Below are positions 16,113 through 24,448 of a DNA stretch of 64,000 nucleotides, piece by piece. Every line of letters begins with the position of its first letter. The stretch's first letter is position 1. The DNA comes from Peptoniphilus equinus. GTDB taxonomy: Bacteria; Bacillota; Clostridia; Tissierellales; Peptoniphilaceae. The notes beneath the pieces are model-generated. The model had not been told where the DNA came from. It did not search any database and saw only the letters and a list, made by a program, of their open reading frames with translations. Location: the NCBI RefSeq assembly GCF_027921445.1, contig NZ_CP115667.1, forward strand, positions 1,116,001 through 1,180,000, read 5' to 3'. The translations under genes and the position numbers were made by a program.

Positions 16113-16172
16113 CTATTTTCTTGACATCAATACTACAGTCTCCACATGGCTTGAGTGGTCAGTATGGATAAA
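16113..16172 (-). pseudogene. Relic of a foreign rlmD (rum) 3' end; candidate attachment-site scar
   Basis: On the minus strand the frame from 16172 to the TAG at 16113-16115 encodes a peptide ending HSSHVETVVLMSRK. That is the usual C terminus of clostridial/streptococcal 23S rRNA (uracil-5-)-methyltransferases (H-HVETVVLLSRK). Upstream of about residue 20 the similarity stops. The intact host RlmD at 25223-26488 ends differently (FCHSVHSESIALLEKIK), so this is not a duplication of the local gene. The 3' end of rum/rlmD is a known integration site of phages and ICEs, so the relic most likely marks an att site carried from a previous host. Confidence 0.6.
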
Positions 16173-16261
16173 ATTTGATATTTTTAAAAAGCCTCGTATG
16201 TGGGAATATGTTTAATCAATATTAATCTTATGATCTATTATATCATTCTTGAACTAAGAAA

Positions 16262-16285
16262 AAACAGCCCACAAAAGAGCTGTTT
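16262..16285 (-). terminator. Terminator of the transporter island operon
   Basis: AAACAGC (16262-16268) and GCTGTTT (16279-16285) form a 7-bp stem with a 10-base loop. On the minus strand the right arm runs into TTTTTTC, a standard rho-independent terminator. It follows the stop of the small membrane protein gene (16318), the last cistron of the island. Confidence 0.75.
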
Positions 16286-16317
16286 AATTTATTATTTTCT
16301 TGTTTTAGTCGCATTAC

Positions 16318-16575
16318 TTATATTGGATGACCTACAAACATTGCTATAGGCAGTAATAAGATTAACATAATATTCAATACTATAAATAATCTGTCCTTTT
16401 CCTTTACCCCAAATATTAAACCTATTAGTCCAATAATTGGGCAGACAAGCATTGATGTGAGTCCAGTTGGTCTTAAACTTGTATAGCTTTCAAAGATGTC
16501 TATTGGCAGTAGGTAGGAAATCACAAATATTACGAGTCCAAGTATAAATAATTTTTTACTGATATTTTTCTTCAT
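16318..16575 (-). CDS. Small membrane protein, copy A
   Basis: 85 residues with three hydrophobic segments: about 8-25 ('LFILGLVIFVISYLLPI'), 40-57 ('SMLVCPIIGLIGLIFGV') and 63-80. The protein is almost identical in its middle to copy B at 20069-20332. Start ATG with AGAGAAT upstream (weak SD). Family unknown to me. Linked to ABC permeases and a two-component system, it may be an immunity-type or accessory subunit. It is the last gene of the island, followed by a clear terminator. Confidence 0.65.
   Translation of the reverse strand: MKKNISKKLFILGLVIFVISYLLPIDIFESYTSLRPTGLTSMLVCPIIGLIGLIFGVKEKDRLFIVLNIMLILLLPIAMFVGHPI
16412..16541. repeat. 130-bp direct repeat, copy 1
   Basis: Bases 16412-16541 match 20169-20298 with about 4 differences in 130 positions, in the same orientation, inside the two small membrane protein genes. 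Flanking parts of the two genes are clearly more diverged, so identity is concentrated in the middle. That suggests recent duplication followed by partial drift, or gene conversion. Recombination between the copies would delete 3.76 kb, including the BceAB-like pair. Confidence 0.9.
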
Positions 16576-16595
16576 ACTATTCTCTTTCTTTGAAA

Positions 16596-16851
16596 TTATA
16601 TTGTTCGAATTAAATCTATGGTCGGTCTGTCTAAAATTCTCTTTAAAGAAAAATGATAGATGATTAGATTAATACCATAGACGACTAGTGAAATCCTAAG
16701 AAACTTTTGTAGTCATAATATTTTATTAAAGTACTCATCCTTAAATTAGGGGCTACTAATGATATTATAAGCATTGCAGCTAAGCTCACCATAATAGAAA
16801 TTGTAACCGACTTTTCAAATTCATTTGTTTATCATTGAATTTAATAAACAT
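16596..16851 (-). pseudogene. Frameshifted small membrane protein gene
   Basis: Starts with a good SD (AAGGAG) and ATG at 16851 ('MFIKFNDKQMN...'). The natural continuation then switches frame twice: 'SVTISIMVSLAAMLIISLVAPNL' in a second frame and 'FLRISLVVYGINLIIYHF' in a third, ending at the TAA at 16596-16598. Read through the shifts it would be a protein of about 85 residues with two membrane helices. It was presumably another small membrane accessory of this transporter locus, now inactive unless sequencing errors caused the shifts. Confidence 0.6.
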
Positions 16852-16865
16852 ATTCATCTCCTTAC

Positions 16866-18956
16866 TTATCTCATTTTTTGATTTACTAGCTTCTTATTTT
16901 CTCTAATTATAATAAAAATATATAGAACTATGAAAACTAATACAAGACAAATACTTATTAAAAGCGAGTAAATATAATTATCTAATCCAATAAAAAGCTT
17001 AATCCTATTTTTAAATCGAATATAGATAGATATTAGTATAGATACTATTATAAAAATAGAAACAACAAGTGGTATCAGTGAGAATGAGCGTGTGATTTTG
17101 TTATTTATACTTAAAATCCTATTCTTATCTAAACCAAGAATTTCTAACATTTTATAGTTTTCTAGTGAGTTTTTGGTGTTTATCAGGGACTGTATTAATA
17201 GAATTGTCATTACAATGATTGTAAATATAAATCCAATATATGTTCCCAATACTAAAGTCAATAGTGACATAAATTTAGTGTCCACTTTTTCTATTTCATC
17301 AAGCCTAATAACTTGTAAAAATCCTTCTGAATTTTCTTTCTCTAACTCCTCTTTATATTTATCTTCCAAATTTGTAAACTGTTTATTAACAGTATTTTCT
17401 ATTTCATTTTCTAATTCTTTTGCACTTTTATAATCTAACCCTCCATCAGTATTGCCAACAAAGTTAATTTTTGCAAGATCTAAATTTTCTGTTATTTTGT
17501 CTGGAAAAATCAATAAATCCTGGTTTATGCCACCATAAATATAAGTTCCTAGATTGTCGTTGTAAACATGATCAAGTCCTTCACCTTTACCTACTAGTTC
17601 TACCGTATCCAATGTTAATTTTCTATTTTTTGCTAAATCATTTTTATACTGATCTATGTCTACAGTATTTGTTAGCTGGTAAGCAAATTCATTATCGCTA
17701 AGTTCAATCTTATCTAAATTTTGCATTTTCCTTAGTTCATTGTATTGACTTAAAGAAATAGCTAAACGAGATTCATCATATCTATTATTCTTCTTACTAT
17801 AAGGCTTAAAATCTTCTTTTCTTGGATAAAAATATTTAAGTTCTACGCTTCCTTCTAAATTTGTCCCCTTCTCTTCTACTAAATCTTCAATAAAAGAATA
17901 ATCATTCCCTATAACATCTTTTTGACTGTCCAGGACATAAAAATCAGTGAGAACATATATATCATTTTTCATCCTATTATGATAATTCTCTTCCCCAATC
18001 GTAGACATGATTCTAGGCAATGAAAAAGCCAAAATAGAAATGACCAAAAATATAACTATAGTTACTAATAACCTAACATTTTCAAATATATTCATTTGAA
18101 TATTAGATGAAACAAAAAGCTTATCTTTTTGATATATGCTTCCATTTTTACGTTTCTTATCGAAAAAATAAATAATTGTATAGAAAAAGGAATACATAAG
18201 TAGTATTGACGCTATTAAAAGACTAGTTTGAACTTTATTGCTTTCGTAATTTGGTATTAGACCTGTAAAGTCTCTATCTAAATTAAAATAAGTGTATATA
18301 TTATATGATATATATACTAAGCAGATAATGAAGATGAGGCTTGATATTATTAACTTAGTTTTTGATACAGTCTTTTTATTAATATTTTTCCCATCATTTA
18401 TTAAATCTATTGGTTTCTTTTTAATTATCTTAAAAGCATTAAAAAGATTTGTTATAAGAAATATCAAAGCAAAATAAATAATAGTTCTAAGAATGGTACT
18501 AGCATAAAATACTAAATTTATGGAATATTTTTCTAAAATTGCATTTGCTATAAAAGCATTTATAAATTGAGAAGTGATTTGACCTACACAAATTCCAATT
18601 AAGACACCTATACAATAAATAGGTAGCATCTCCATAGCAAGTATTTTAGCCAAGGTAGATCTTTTTGCTCCCATAATATTTAATACTGATATACTTTTTA
18701 CTCTAATTTTATAAATATTTCCATTTACGAAATTTAATATCAAAAATATCCCTGTTGATGCTATGTATATTAACCACCTTATTATTGTTTCAAAATATGA
18801 AAAATCATATAAATCATTTGACATTATCACACTTTTAGAATCAGCTATAGAAAGAAATGAAAAAAATAAAGTCGCACAAACAATAATTGATATGAAATAA
18901 GTCTTATATTTATCTACTTTATCTTTTAGACTTAAATTAGATATTCTTATTCTCAT
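16866..18956 (-). CDS. BceB-like ABC transporter permease (FtsX domain)
   Basis: 696 residues with about ten membrane helices: one at 18-38, a cluster at 58-240 ('WLIYIASTGIFLILNFV', 'IYCIGVLIGICVG'), helices near 245-265 and 290-310, a large extracellular loop at roughly 330-545, and a final group at 550-690. The FtsX signature region follows the loop ('SLLTLVLGTYIGFIFTIIVMTILLIQ'). This layout (large sensor loop between helices 7 and 8) is that of BceB/VraG-type permeases, which act with an ATPase to shield the cell from lipid II-binding peptides. The gene starts one base after the ATPase stop (18958). Confidence 0.8.
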   Translation of the reverse strand: MRIRISNLSLKDKVDKYKTYFISIIVCATLFFSFLSIADSKSVIMSNDLYDFSYFETIIRWLIYIASTGIFLILNFVNGNIYKIRVKSISVLNIMGAKRSTLAKILAMEMLPIYCIGVLIGICVGQITSQFINAFIANAILEKYSINLVFYASTILRTIIYFALIFLITNLFNAFKIIKKKPIDLINDGKNINKKTVSKTKLIISSLIFIICLVYISYNIYTYFNLDRDFTGLIPNYESNKVQTSLLIASILLMYSFFYTIIYFFDKKRKNGSIYQKDKLFVSSNIQMNIFENVRLLVTIVIFLVISILAFSLPRIMSTIGEENYHNRMKNDIYVLTDFYVLDSQKDVIGNDYSFIEDLVEEKGTNLEGSVELKYFYPRKEDFKPYSKKNNRYDESRLAISLSQYNELRKMQNLDKIELSDNEFAYQLTNTVDIDQYKNDLAKNRKLTLDTVELVGKGEGLDHVYNDNLGTYIYGGINQDLLIFPDKITENLDLAKINFVGNTDGGLDYKSAKELENEIENTVNKQFTNLEDKYKEELEKENSEGFLQVIRLDEIEKVDTKFMSLLTLVLGTYIGFIFTIIVMTILLIQSLINTKNSLENYKMLEILGLDKNRILSINNKITRSFSLIPLVVSIFIIVSILISIYIRFKNRIKLFIGLDNYIYSLLISICLVLVFIVLYIFIIIRENKKLVNQKMR

Positions 18957-18957
18957 C

Positions 18958-19632
18958 TTATCCCTCTATTTCTCCATCTTTTATTGTAATAATTCTATCT
19001 CCATACTCGGCTACATTTTTATCATGAGTAACTAGAAGCACTGTAGTATTAAATTTTTTATTTATGTCTTTTATAAGATTCATCAAATTTTCAGCAGAGT
19101 TAGAATCTAAAGCCCCCGTTGGCTCATCGGCCAGTATAATCTTAGGACTACCTATAAGTGCTCTTGCACAAGCAACTCTTTGTTTTTCTCCACCAGATAT
19201 TTCATAAGAGTTTTTATCTTTTAAGTATTCTATATTTAATTTTTTTAAGATATTGTCTATTTTTTGATTTATAGTATTAGGCTTTTCGTTTTTTAATAAT
19301 AGTGGAACTGCAATATTTTCTTTAACATTCATAGATTCAATTAATTTAAAATCTTGGAAAATAAAACCTAAATATTCTCTTCTAAAGTCATTTGCCTTTT
19401 TTAAACTAAGTTTCTCTATATTGTTTCCATCAATTACTATTTGACCTTTATCCGGTTTTTCTATTGTAGCTATAATATTTAAAAGCGTAGACTTCCCTGA
19501 TCCAGATTTTCCCATTATAGAAACGAATTCACCTTCATTGATATTTAAATCTATATCTTTAAGAACTTCATTTTTTATTAAACCTTTACCATAACTCTTA
19601 TAAAGATTTTTTATTTTTATTATTTTTTCCAC
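18958..19632 (-). CDS. BceA-like ABC transporter ATP-binding protein
   Basis: 224 residues from the GTG at 19632 ('VEKIIKIKNLYKSYG'), chosen because GAGGAGG lies 8 bases upstream. The frame is open another 76 codons, but these encode the tail of a different, broken ABC ATPase. Walker A 'GKSGSGKS' lies near 40-47, Q-loop 'FIFQDFKL' near 90, signature 'EISGGEKQRVACARAL' near 145, Walker B '[13 protein letters not shown]' near 165, and switch His in 'LLVTHDKNVA'. This is the MacB/LolD/BceA class that pairs with FtsX-type permeases, here the one encoded immediately downstream. Confidence 0.9.
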   Translation of the reverse strand: MEKIIKIKNLYKSYGKGLIKNEVLKDIDLNINEGEFVSIMGKSGSGKSTLLNIIATIEKPDKGQIVIDGNNIEKLSLKKANDFRREYLGFIFQDFKLIESMNVKENIAVPLLLKNEKPNTINQKIDNILKKLNIEYLKDKNSYEISGGEKQRVACARALIGSPKIILADEPTGALDSNSAENLMNLIKDINKKFNTTVLLVTHDKNVAEYGDRIITIKDGEIEG

Positions 19633-20032
19633 ACTAATTACCTCCTCGTATAACTCTCTGTACTTAGGATTGTATTTTATTAAATTATCATATTTACATA
19701 TGGAACTTATCTCACCATAGCTTATAAAGATAATGCTGTCACTATTTTTTATAGTTGATATTCTATGTGCAACTATAAACTTTATACCTTCAAATTGTTC
19801 TAAATTTTTATATATTGTAGATTCTTTTTCCGCATCCAGGTTACTAGTAGCTTCATCCAATAAAAGAATCTTAGGTTCTTATAATAAGGCTCTTGCAAGT
19901 AATAATCTTTGTTTCTGTCTCCTTAAAAATCCGTTCCATCATCAGAAATAGTTGTATCAAACTTCATTGGTAAATTAACAATATCATCAATTTTATTACA
20001 TTTTTTCCAAACCTCTATATTTTTTGTTGTCA
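19633..20032 (-). pseudogene. Degraded ATP-binding domain of an ABC exporter
   Basis: Minus-strand sequence encodes, in pieces, the C-terminal half of an exporter-type nucleotide-binding domain: 'NIEVWKKCNKIDDIVNLPMKFDTTISDDG', then a frameshift/stop where the LSGGQ signature should be, then 'RRQKQRLLLARALL', an in-frame TAA, 'EPKILLLDEATSNLDAE' (Walker B) and 'FIVAHRISTI' (H-loop). These are hallmarks of peptide/bacteriocin exporters with fused membrane domains, whose 5' part is missing. The final part reads without a stop into the functional ATPase downstream. At least two lesions make this a pseudogene. Confidence 0.75.
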
Positions 20033-20068
20033 ACCAATATCAAAATATAGCCTAGAATCCTAATTTAA

Positions 20069-20332
20069 TTATATACCTATGACATGACCAGCAAACATTG
20101 CTATAGGAAGTAATAAGATTAAAAAAATATTTAAAGCCATAAACAACTTATCCTTTTCCTTTATCCCCAATATTAAACCTATTAGTCCAATAATTGGGCA
20201 AACAAACATTGATGTGAGTCCAGTTGGTCTTAAACTTGTATAGCTTTTAAAGATATCTATTGGCAGTAGGTAGGAAATCACAAATATTACGAGTCCAAAT
20301 AGAAATATCTTCTTGCTTAAATTTTCTTTCAT
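20069..20332 (-). CDS. Small membrane protein, copy B
   Basis: 87 residues with three predicted membrane helices, paralogous to copy A at 16318-16575: both contain 'GLVIFVISYLLPIDIF' and 'SYTSLRPTGLTSM', and differ mainly at the ends. Start ATG with GGAGG upstream, 13 bases after the large permease gene (ends 20346). No family recognised. Duplicated and linked to each permease of the locus, it may be a matching accessory subunit or an immunity-like protein. Confidence 0.68.
   Translation of the reverse strand: MKENLSKKIFLFGLVIFVISYLLPIDIFKSYTSLRPTGLTSMFVCPIIGLIGLILGIKEKDKLFMALNIFLILLLPIAMFAGHVIGI
20169..20298. repeat. 130-bp direct repeat, copy 2
   Basis: Partner of 16412-16541, same orientation, about 4 mismatches over 130 bases. 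It lies within copy B of the small membrane protein gene. The distance between repeats is 3757 bases and spans the broken exporter gene, the BceAB-like pair and the frameshifted membrane gene. Confidence 0.9.
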
Positions 20333-20345
20333 AAAACCTCCTATA

Positions 20346-22826
20346 TTATTCTAAACTTCTTATTCTATCTACAAGACTATTTTGACTGTGCTTTTCATAG
20401 AATCTACCTGTAAATAATATCCCAATAATTATATTTACAAAGTTTACAAGGATAAGAGGCATGATTATAAATTTATAGGAAGTCCACTGAGTCTGTTCCA
20501 TAAAATCCATCAAGATAAATTTATCTACAAGAAGCATAATGATGAAAGAAAATACTAAGCCGCATAAAGAATAAATCAAATTCTTTTTCACCAAATATTT
20601 TTTAATATTTTTCTTTGTCATTCCAATTGCTTCAAGGATTGATAAGTTCACCATATTTCTCAAAATTTCAGTAGCAATAACATTTATAAAATTCAGTACA
20701 GATATTAAGAATAATACTATAGATAAACTATAACCCACAAATTCTATAAGATTTTTGAAATCTTTAAAAGACTTTATTTGAAGATCTCTTGAGTCATAGG
20801 AAAATCCTGGTTCATTTTCAAAAGATTTTAATAACTTATCAAAATTTTCCTTTTCACTATCTTCTACATCAAATCCATAGGACATTATACTATTATCGCC
20901 TGTGAGTTCTTTGTACAAATTAGGATTTAAATAAAAATATTCTAAATCTAACTCAGGGCTAGACTCATCAAATTGATTTTCCTGGATAATAGGATAATAT
21001 CTCAATCCATCGGAAAAATTATAATTAATATTTCCCATAATTTGGACTTCTTTAATGCTATTTTTTACTTTGATCTTTATTTTATCGCCAGCTTTAAATG
21101 AAGATTTCTTATCGCTATCTTCACCTACAATGACATAATTTCCAGTTTGCCATTTATCTTTATCAAAATCTCCATCTATAAATTTTTGTTTGTTTATTAA
21201 ATAGTCATCTATTCCCAATAATATTGGAGCAACTTTATTGTCTTCTATTTTTATATCCGGATATGTGTACTCATAACCGTATGAATATAAGGCACCTCCA
21301 CTTTTAAATCCTTTATGGTTTTCTATTTCACCGATATACTTTTCATTAATACCGTCTTCACTTCCTGAGTACATATACCTAAAATATTTTGGGCTTGCTA
21401 TATTATAGTCCGTTGCAATTACATCAGAAATCCCCTTTTCTAGATCAATATTGCCGGTATAAGTTAAAACGCTATTTAAAATAACTGCAGATAAGCTAAT
21501 AGAAAGAACTATCGATATAAATCTAAATTTATTGGAAAAAACTTGTCTTCTAGACAGCTTTCCCAGAGAAATATCTTCGCTTTTATATTTCTTTTTTATC
21601 GTGGTTTCATTGTATCTGCTGGCATCTATTGGAGAAACTTTTGCTGCATACCTTGCAGGTCTCATCACCGATAGAAATACTGTAAGCAAAGTAAAGGTTG
21701 TCGAAAATAAGATAATTAAGACCATTACCGTTAGTGATAATTTTACATTCGTTAACATCTCATTACTTGCAAATATTTTGTTTAAAATGATTTTTCCGAT
21801 AGAAATTCCAATTATATCTCCAATTATTATTGAAGGAAGTGCGACTGCTAAAGACTCAAGATGAATAAGTTTTTTGATTTGTGGCTTTGTCATTCCAATT
21901 GTTTTTAAAAGTCCTAGAAGTTTAATATCTTCATTTACGGATATCTTAAAAATATTATTTATTATTAAGTATCCCGCTACAATTACTAAAATCAAAAAAG
22001 CTAAGAAAGGTAAAAATGTTTTAAAATCAAAACTACTATCACCAGAAAAAATATATGCAAAGTTAACACCAATTCTTATTTCTTTGTCGGATAGATTTCC
22101 AGGGTCATCTACCACTTTATAACCATTTCTCTCTGCAATTTTTATAAGCTTATCCCTTATCATAAAGGAATTCTTTAGCATTACTTCCACGTCATTATTA
22201 TTTCCCGGAAGGGATAATTGATCTACATAAGCTTTTGATAGATAGATTTGTCCTACACCAACGTTGGAGTCAATAGGATTTTGAAAAGTCCCCGATATAA
22301 TAAATTTCTCACTTTTCTTTTCTATAATCTCTCCTGTGTAAGGTTTTTCAATACTGTATGGAATTTCTATCTCTTCACCAATTTCTCCTTTATAACCTAA
22401 CTTTTTAGCAGTTGCTATATCTATAAATACTTGATTCTCTTTTTCCGGAAACTTTCCCTTAACTTTTTCTATTAGAGACCATTCAAATCCTTTTTTGTCC
22501 ATATAGGATAGTTCTGCCATAACTTTTTCATCATCAAGAATGCCAACTTTCTCTCTAACTGAAAAATCCTTTATATCCTTATCATGGGTTAATATTTCTA
22601 CATCTTCATCACAAATATCTTTGAAAGAACCATGGCTGATTGTTCCAACAGTTTTCATCGTTTGGGTTTCCATGCTTTTTCCTAAACCTAAGGCAACTGA
22701 AAATAGACTTGTAAATAGTATAGAAGTCAAAGCAATTGCTAATAAGAGAATATTTCTCCTACTTTTATTTGCATTTAAAATATTTTTTGCAAGGTGCCTT
22801 ATATAAGCTTTATTTTTGACTTTCAT
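20346..22826 (-). CDS. Large FtsX-type ABC transporter permease (MacB-like)
   Basis: 826 residues from ATG 22826 ('[17 protein letters not shown]'), chosen for a GGTGGG SD; the frame extends 7 codons upstream. One N-terminal helix (about 20-42) precedes an extracytoplasmic domain (45-265). A three-helix FtsX unit at 275-400 ('LLGLLKTIGMTKPQIKKLIHLESLAVALP') is followed by a second helix near 435, a second extracytoplasmic domain (460-690) and a second FtsX unit (700-815, 'SILEAIGMTKKNIKKYLVKKNL'). The duplicated FtsX layout is typical of permeases that work with LolD/MacB-like ATPases, here the gene immediately upstream (17-base overlap). Such pairs on mobile islands often export or dislodge antimicrobial peptides. 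Confidence 0.85.
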   Translation of the reverse strand: MKVKNKAYIRHLAKNILNANKSRRNILLLAIALTSILFTSLFSVALGLGKSMETQTMKTVGTISHGSFKDICDEDVEILTHDKDIKDFSVREKVGILDDEKVMAELSYMDKKGFEWSLIEKVKGKFPEKENQVFIDIATAKKLGYKGEIGEEIEIPYSIEKPYTGEIIEKKSEKFIISGTFQNPIDSNVGVGQIYLSKAYVDQLSLPGNNNDVEVMLKNSFMIRDKLIKIAERNGYKVVDDPGNLSDKEIRIGVNFAYIFSGDSSFDFKTFLPFLAFLILVIVAGYLIINNIFKISVNEDIKLLGLLKTIGMTKPQIKKLIHLESLAVALPSIIIGDIIGISIGKIILNKIFASNEMLTNVKLSLTVMVLIILFSTTFTLLTVFLSVMRPARYAAKVSPIDASRYNETTIKKKYKSEDISLGKLSRRQVFSNKFRFISIVLSISLSAVILNSVLTYTGNIDLEKGISDVIATDYNIASPKYFRYMYSGSEDGINEKYIGEIENHKGFKSGGALYSYGYEYTYPDIKIEDNKVAPILLGIDDYLINKQKFIDGDFDKDKWQTGNYVIVGEDSDKKSSFKAGDKIKIKVKNSIKEVQIMGNINYNFSDGLRYYPIIQENQFDESSPELDLEYFYLNPNLYKELTGDNSIMSYGFDVEDSEKENFDKLLKSFENEPGFSYDSRDLQIKSFKDFKNLIEFVGYSLSIVLFLISVLNFINVIATEILRNMVNLSILEAIGMTKKNIKKYLVKKNLIYSLCGLVFSFIIMLLVDKFILMDFMEQTQWTSYKFIIMPLILVNFVNIIIGILFTGRFYEKHSQNSLVDRIRSLE

Positions 22827-23487
22827 TTTTTCCCACCAGCTTTCCATCTTCTATCCTTAGAGTTTTTTCTGCAGCTTGAGCGACGGCATCATCGTGAGTA
22901 ATCATAAGAATAGTATTTCCAAGCTCTTTATTAATCTTTTTTAGTAAGTAAACAACTTGGGAAGAAGATTTTGAATCTAAATTTCCTGTAGGTTCGTCAG
23001 CTAGAATTAAAGATGGTTTGGTAACCAAGGCTCTTGCTATGGCAACCCTTTGTTGCTGTCCACCAGATAATTCGTTTGGCATTTTATTTTTTTGATCACT
23101 TATCTCAAGTATATCTATTACAAAATCAACATATTTTTTATCTACCGCATCCCCATCTAGACCAAAGGGAATAATTATATTCTCATACACATTTAACATT
23201 GGCAAAAGGTTATATGCTTGAAAGACAAAACCAATATTTCTTCTCCTAAAAATAGTTCTCTCATCATCTTTTAAAGCATAAATGTCTGTACCATCAATCA
23301 ATACTTTTCCGCTTGTAGGATAATCAAGTCCACCTAGTAAATGTAATAGGGTTGATTTCCCAGATCCACTTGCTCCAATTATAGAAATAAATTCTCCCTT
23401 GTTTACTTCGAAAGATACTCCATCAAGAGCTCTTACTTCCACGTCATTTGTTTTATAATATCTTTTTAAATTTTCTACTTTTAACAT
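22810..23487 (-). CDS. ABC transporter ATP-binding protein (MacB/LolD class)
   Basis: 225 residues from ATG 23487 ('[15 protein letters not shown]'), behind GAGGTG; a GTG three codons upstream overlaps the SD itself. Walker A 'GASGSGKST' near 40-48, Q-loop '[10 protein letters not shown]' near 90, signature '[16 protein letters not shown]' near 137, Walker B '[13 protein letters not shown]' near 160, and switch His in '[11 protein letters not shown]'. All catalytic residues are present. It energises the 826-residue permease encoded immediately downstream. The two-component genes lie 80 bases upstream. Confidence 0.93.
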   Translation of the reverse strand: MLKVENLKRYYKTNDVEVRALDGVSFEVNKGEFISIIGASGSGKSTLLHLLGGLDYPTSGKVLIDGTDIYALKDDERTIFRRRNIGFVFQAYNLLPMLNVYENIIIPFGLDGDAVDKKYVDFVIDILEISDQKNKMPNELSGGQQQRVAIARALVTKPSLILADEPTGNLDSKSSSQVVYLLKKINKELGNTILMITHDDAVAQAAEKTLRIEDGKLVGKNESQK

Positions 23488-23575
23488 ATATGTCACCTCT
23501 TTACATTTAATATAACATTCATATCTTACAAAGTACTTACAAGACTTCTTACAGTTTTGTAAGAAAAAAGACTTC

Positions 23576-24448
23576 TCACAAGGGGAAGTCTACTGAAAAT
23601 TTTATTCTATTTTCGTCTAAAGACGCTCTTATATTTCCACCATGCTTTTCTATAATTTCTCTGGCTATAAATAGACCTAAACCCAAACCGTCCTTGGAAA
23701 CTGAATTTTTTCCTCTATAAAATCTTTCAAATATCTTTGGCAAAGTTTCTTCTGATAAGTCTTTGCACTCATTTTCTATGTCTAGATTATAGTTTAGGTA
23801 AGATTTATAAATTGAAATATTAATAGCAGACCCATTTGGCGAGTATTTTATAGCATTATCTACAAGATTGTGGATAGCTTCTTTAAGCCATCTTTCGTCC
23901 AAATTGAAAATTAAGTCTTCGGCTTTTAAATCTATGATTATACATTTTTCATCCAATATTACTTTAAATTCTCTCAAAACATCTTCTACTATATCTTTTA
24001 AATTTGCTTGATGTTTTTGTAAGGAAATAATATCGGATTCTAGCCTAGAAGATTTTACTAGGTTTTGAATTAAAAATTCTAGTTTATTAAGTTCATACTT
24101 TATAATTTCAAGATACTCATCTTTCGGCTCATCTTCTAAAAGACTAATGTATAAAGAAAGATTGGTAATGGGTGTCTTAGTTTGGTGTGATATATCTGCT
24201 ATTAAATCTTTTGTTTTACTTTTTTCTGTATTTATTTTCGCTTCTTTTACTTGGCTGGCATATAAGAATTTAATGAGTTTTGATTTTATTTTAGATAATT
24301 CCTTTTCATCAAATTCTGTAGTTTCTAAATTTCCATCCAAAGCCTTATCAATGTAGTCTGAAAGTTCACCCAGTTCATTTCTCAAGACAATGTATTTATA
24401 TAAAATAATTCCAATTATAAGAGCTAAAAAACCTATTAAAACTGCCAT
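23576..24448 (-). CDS. Sensor histidine kinase of a Bce/Vra-type system
   Basis: 290 residues, short for a kinase. A single hydrophobic helix at 2-20 ('VLIGFLALIIGIILYKYIV') is followed by a cytosolic HisKA domain with the phosphorylated His88 in 'ISHQTKTPI'. The HATPase domain has an N box in 'IHNLVDNAIKYSP' near 195 and G boxes 'GLGLGLFIAREII' near 260. There is no extracytoplasmic sensor domain, as expected for kinases that receive the signal from an ABC transporter within the membrane. The gene overlaps the response regulator by 13 bases. Confidence 0.9.
   Translation of the reverse strand: MAVLIGFLALIIGIILYKYIVLRNELGELSDYIDKALDGNLETTEFDEKELSKIKSKLIKFLYASQVKEAKINTEKSKTKDLIADISHQTKTPITNLSLYISLLEDEPKDEYLEIIKYELNKLEFLIQNLVKSSRLESDIISLQKHQANLKDIVEDVLREFKVILDEKCIIIDLKAEDLIFNLDERWLKEAIHNLVDNAIKYSPNGSAINISIYKSYLNYNLDIENECKDLSEETLPKIFERFYRGKNSVSKDGLGLGLFIAREIIEKHGGNIRASLDENRIKFSVDFPL

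Noticed and set aside
19633-19860. First 76 codons of the long ABC ATPase frame as part of that protein
   Set aside because: They encode Walker B and H-loop of a different, broken exporter; a GTG with GAGGAGG at 19632 is the proper start.
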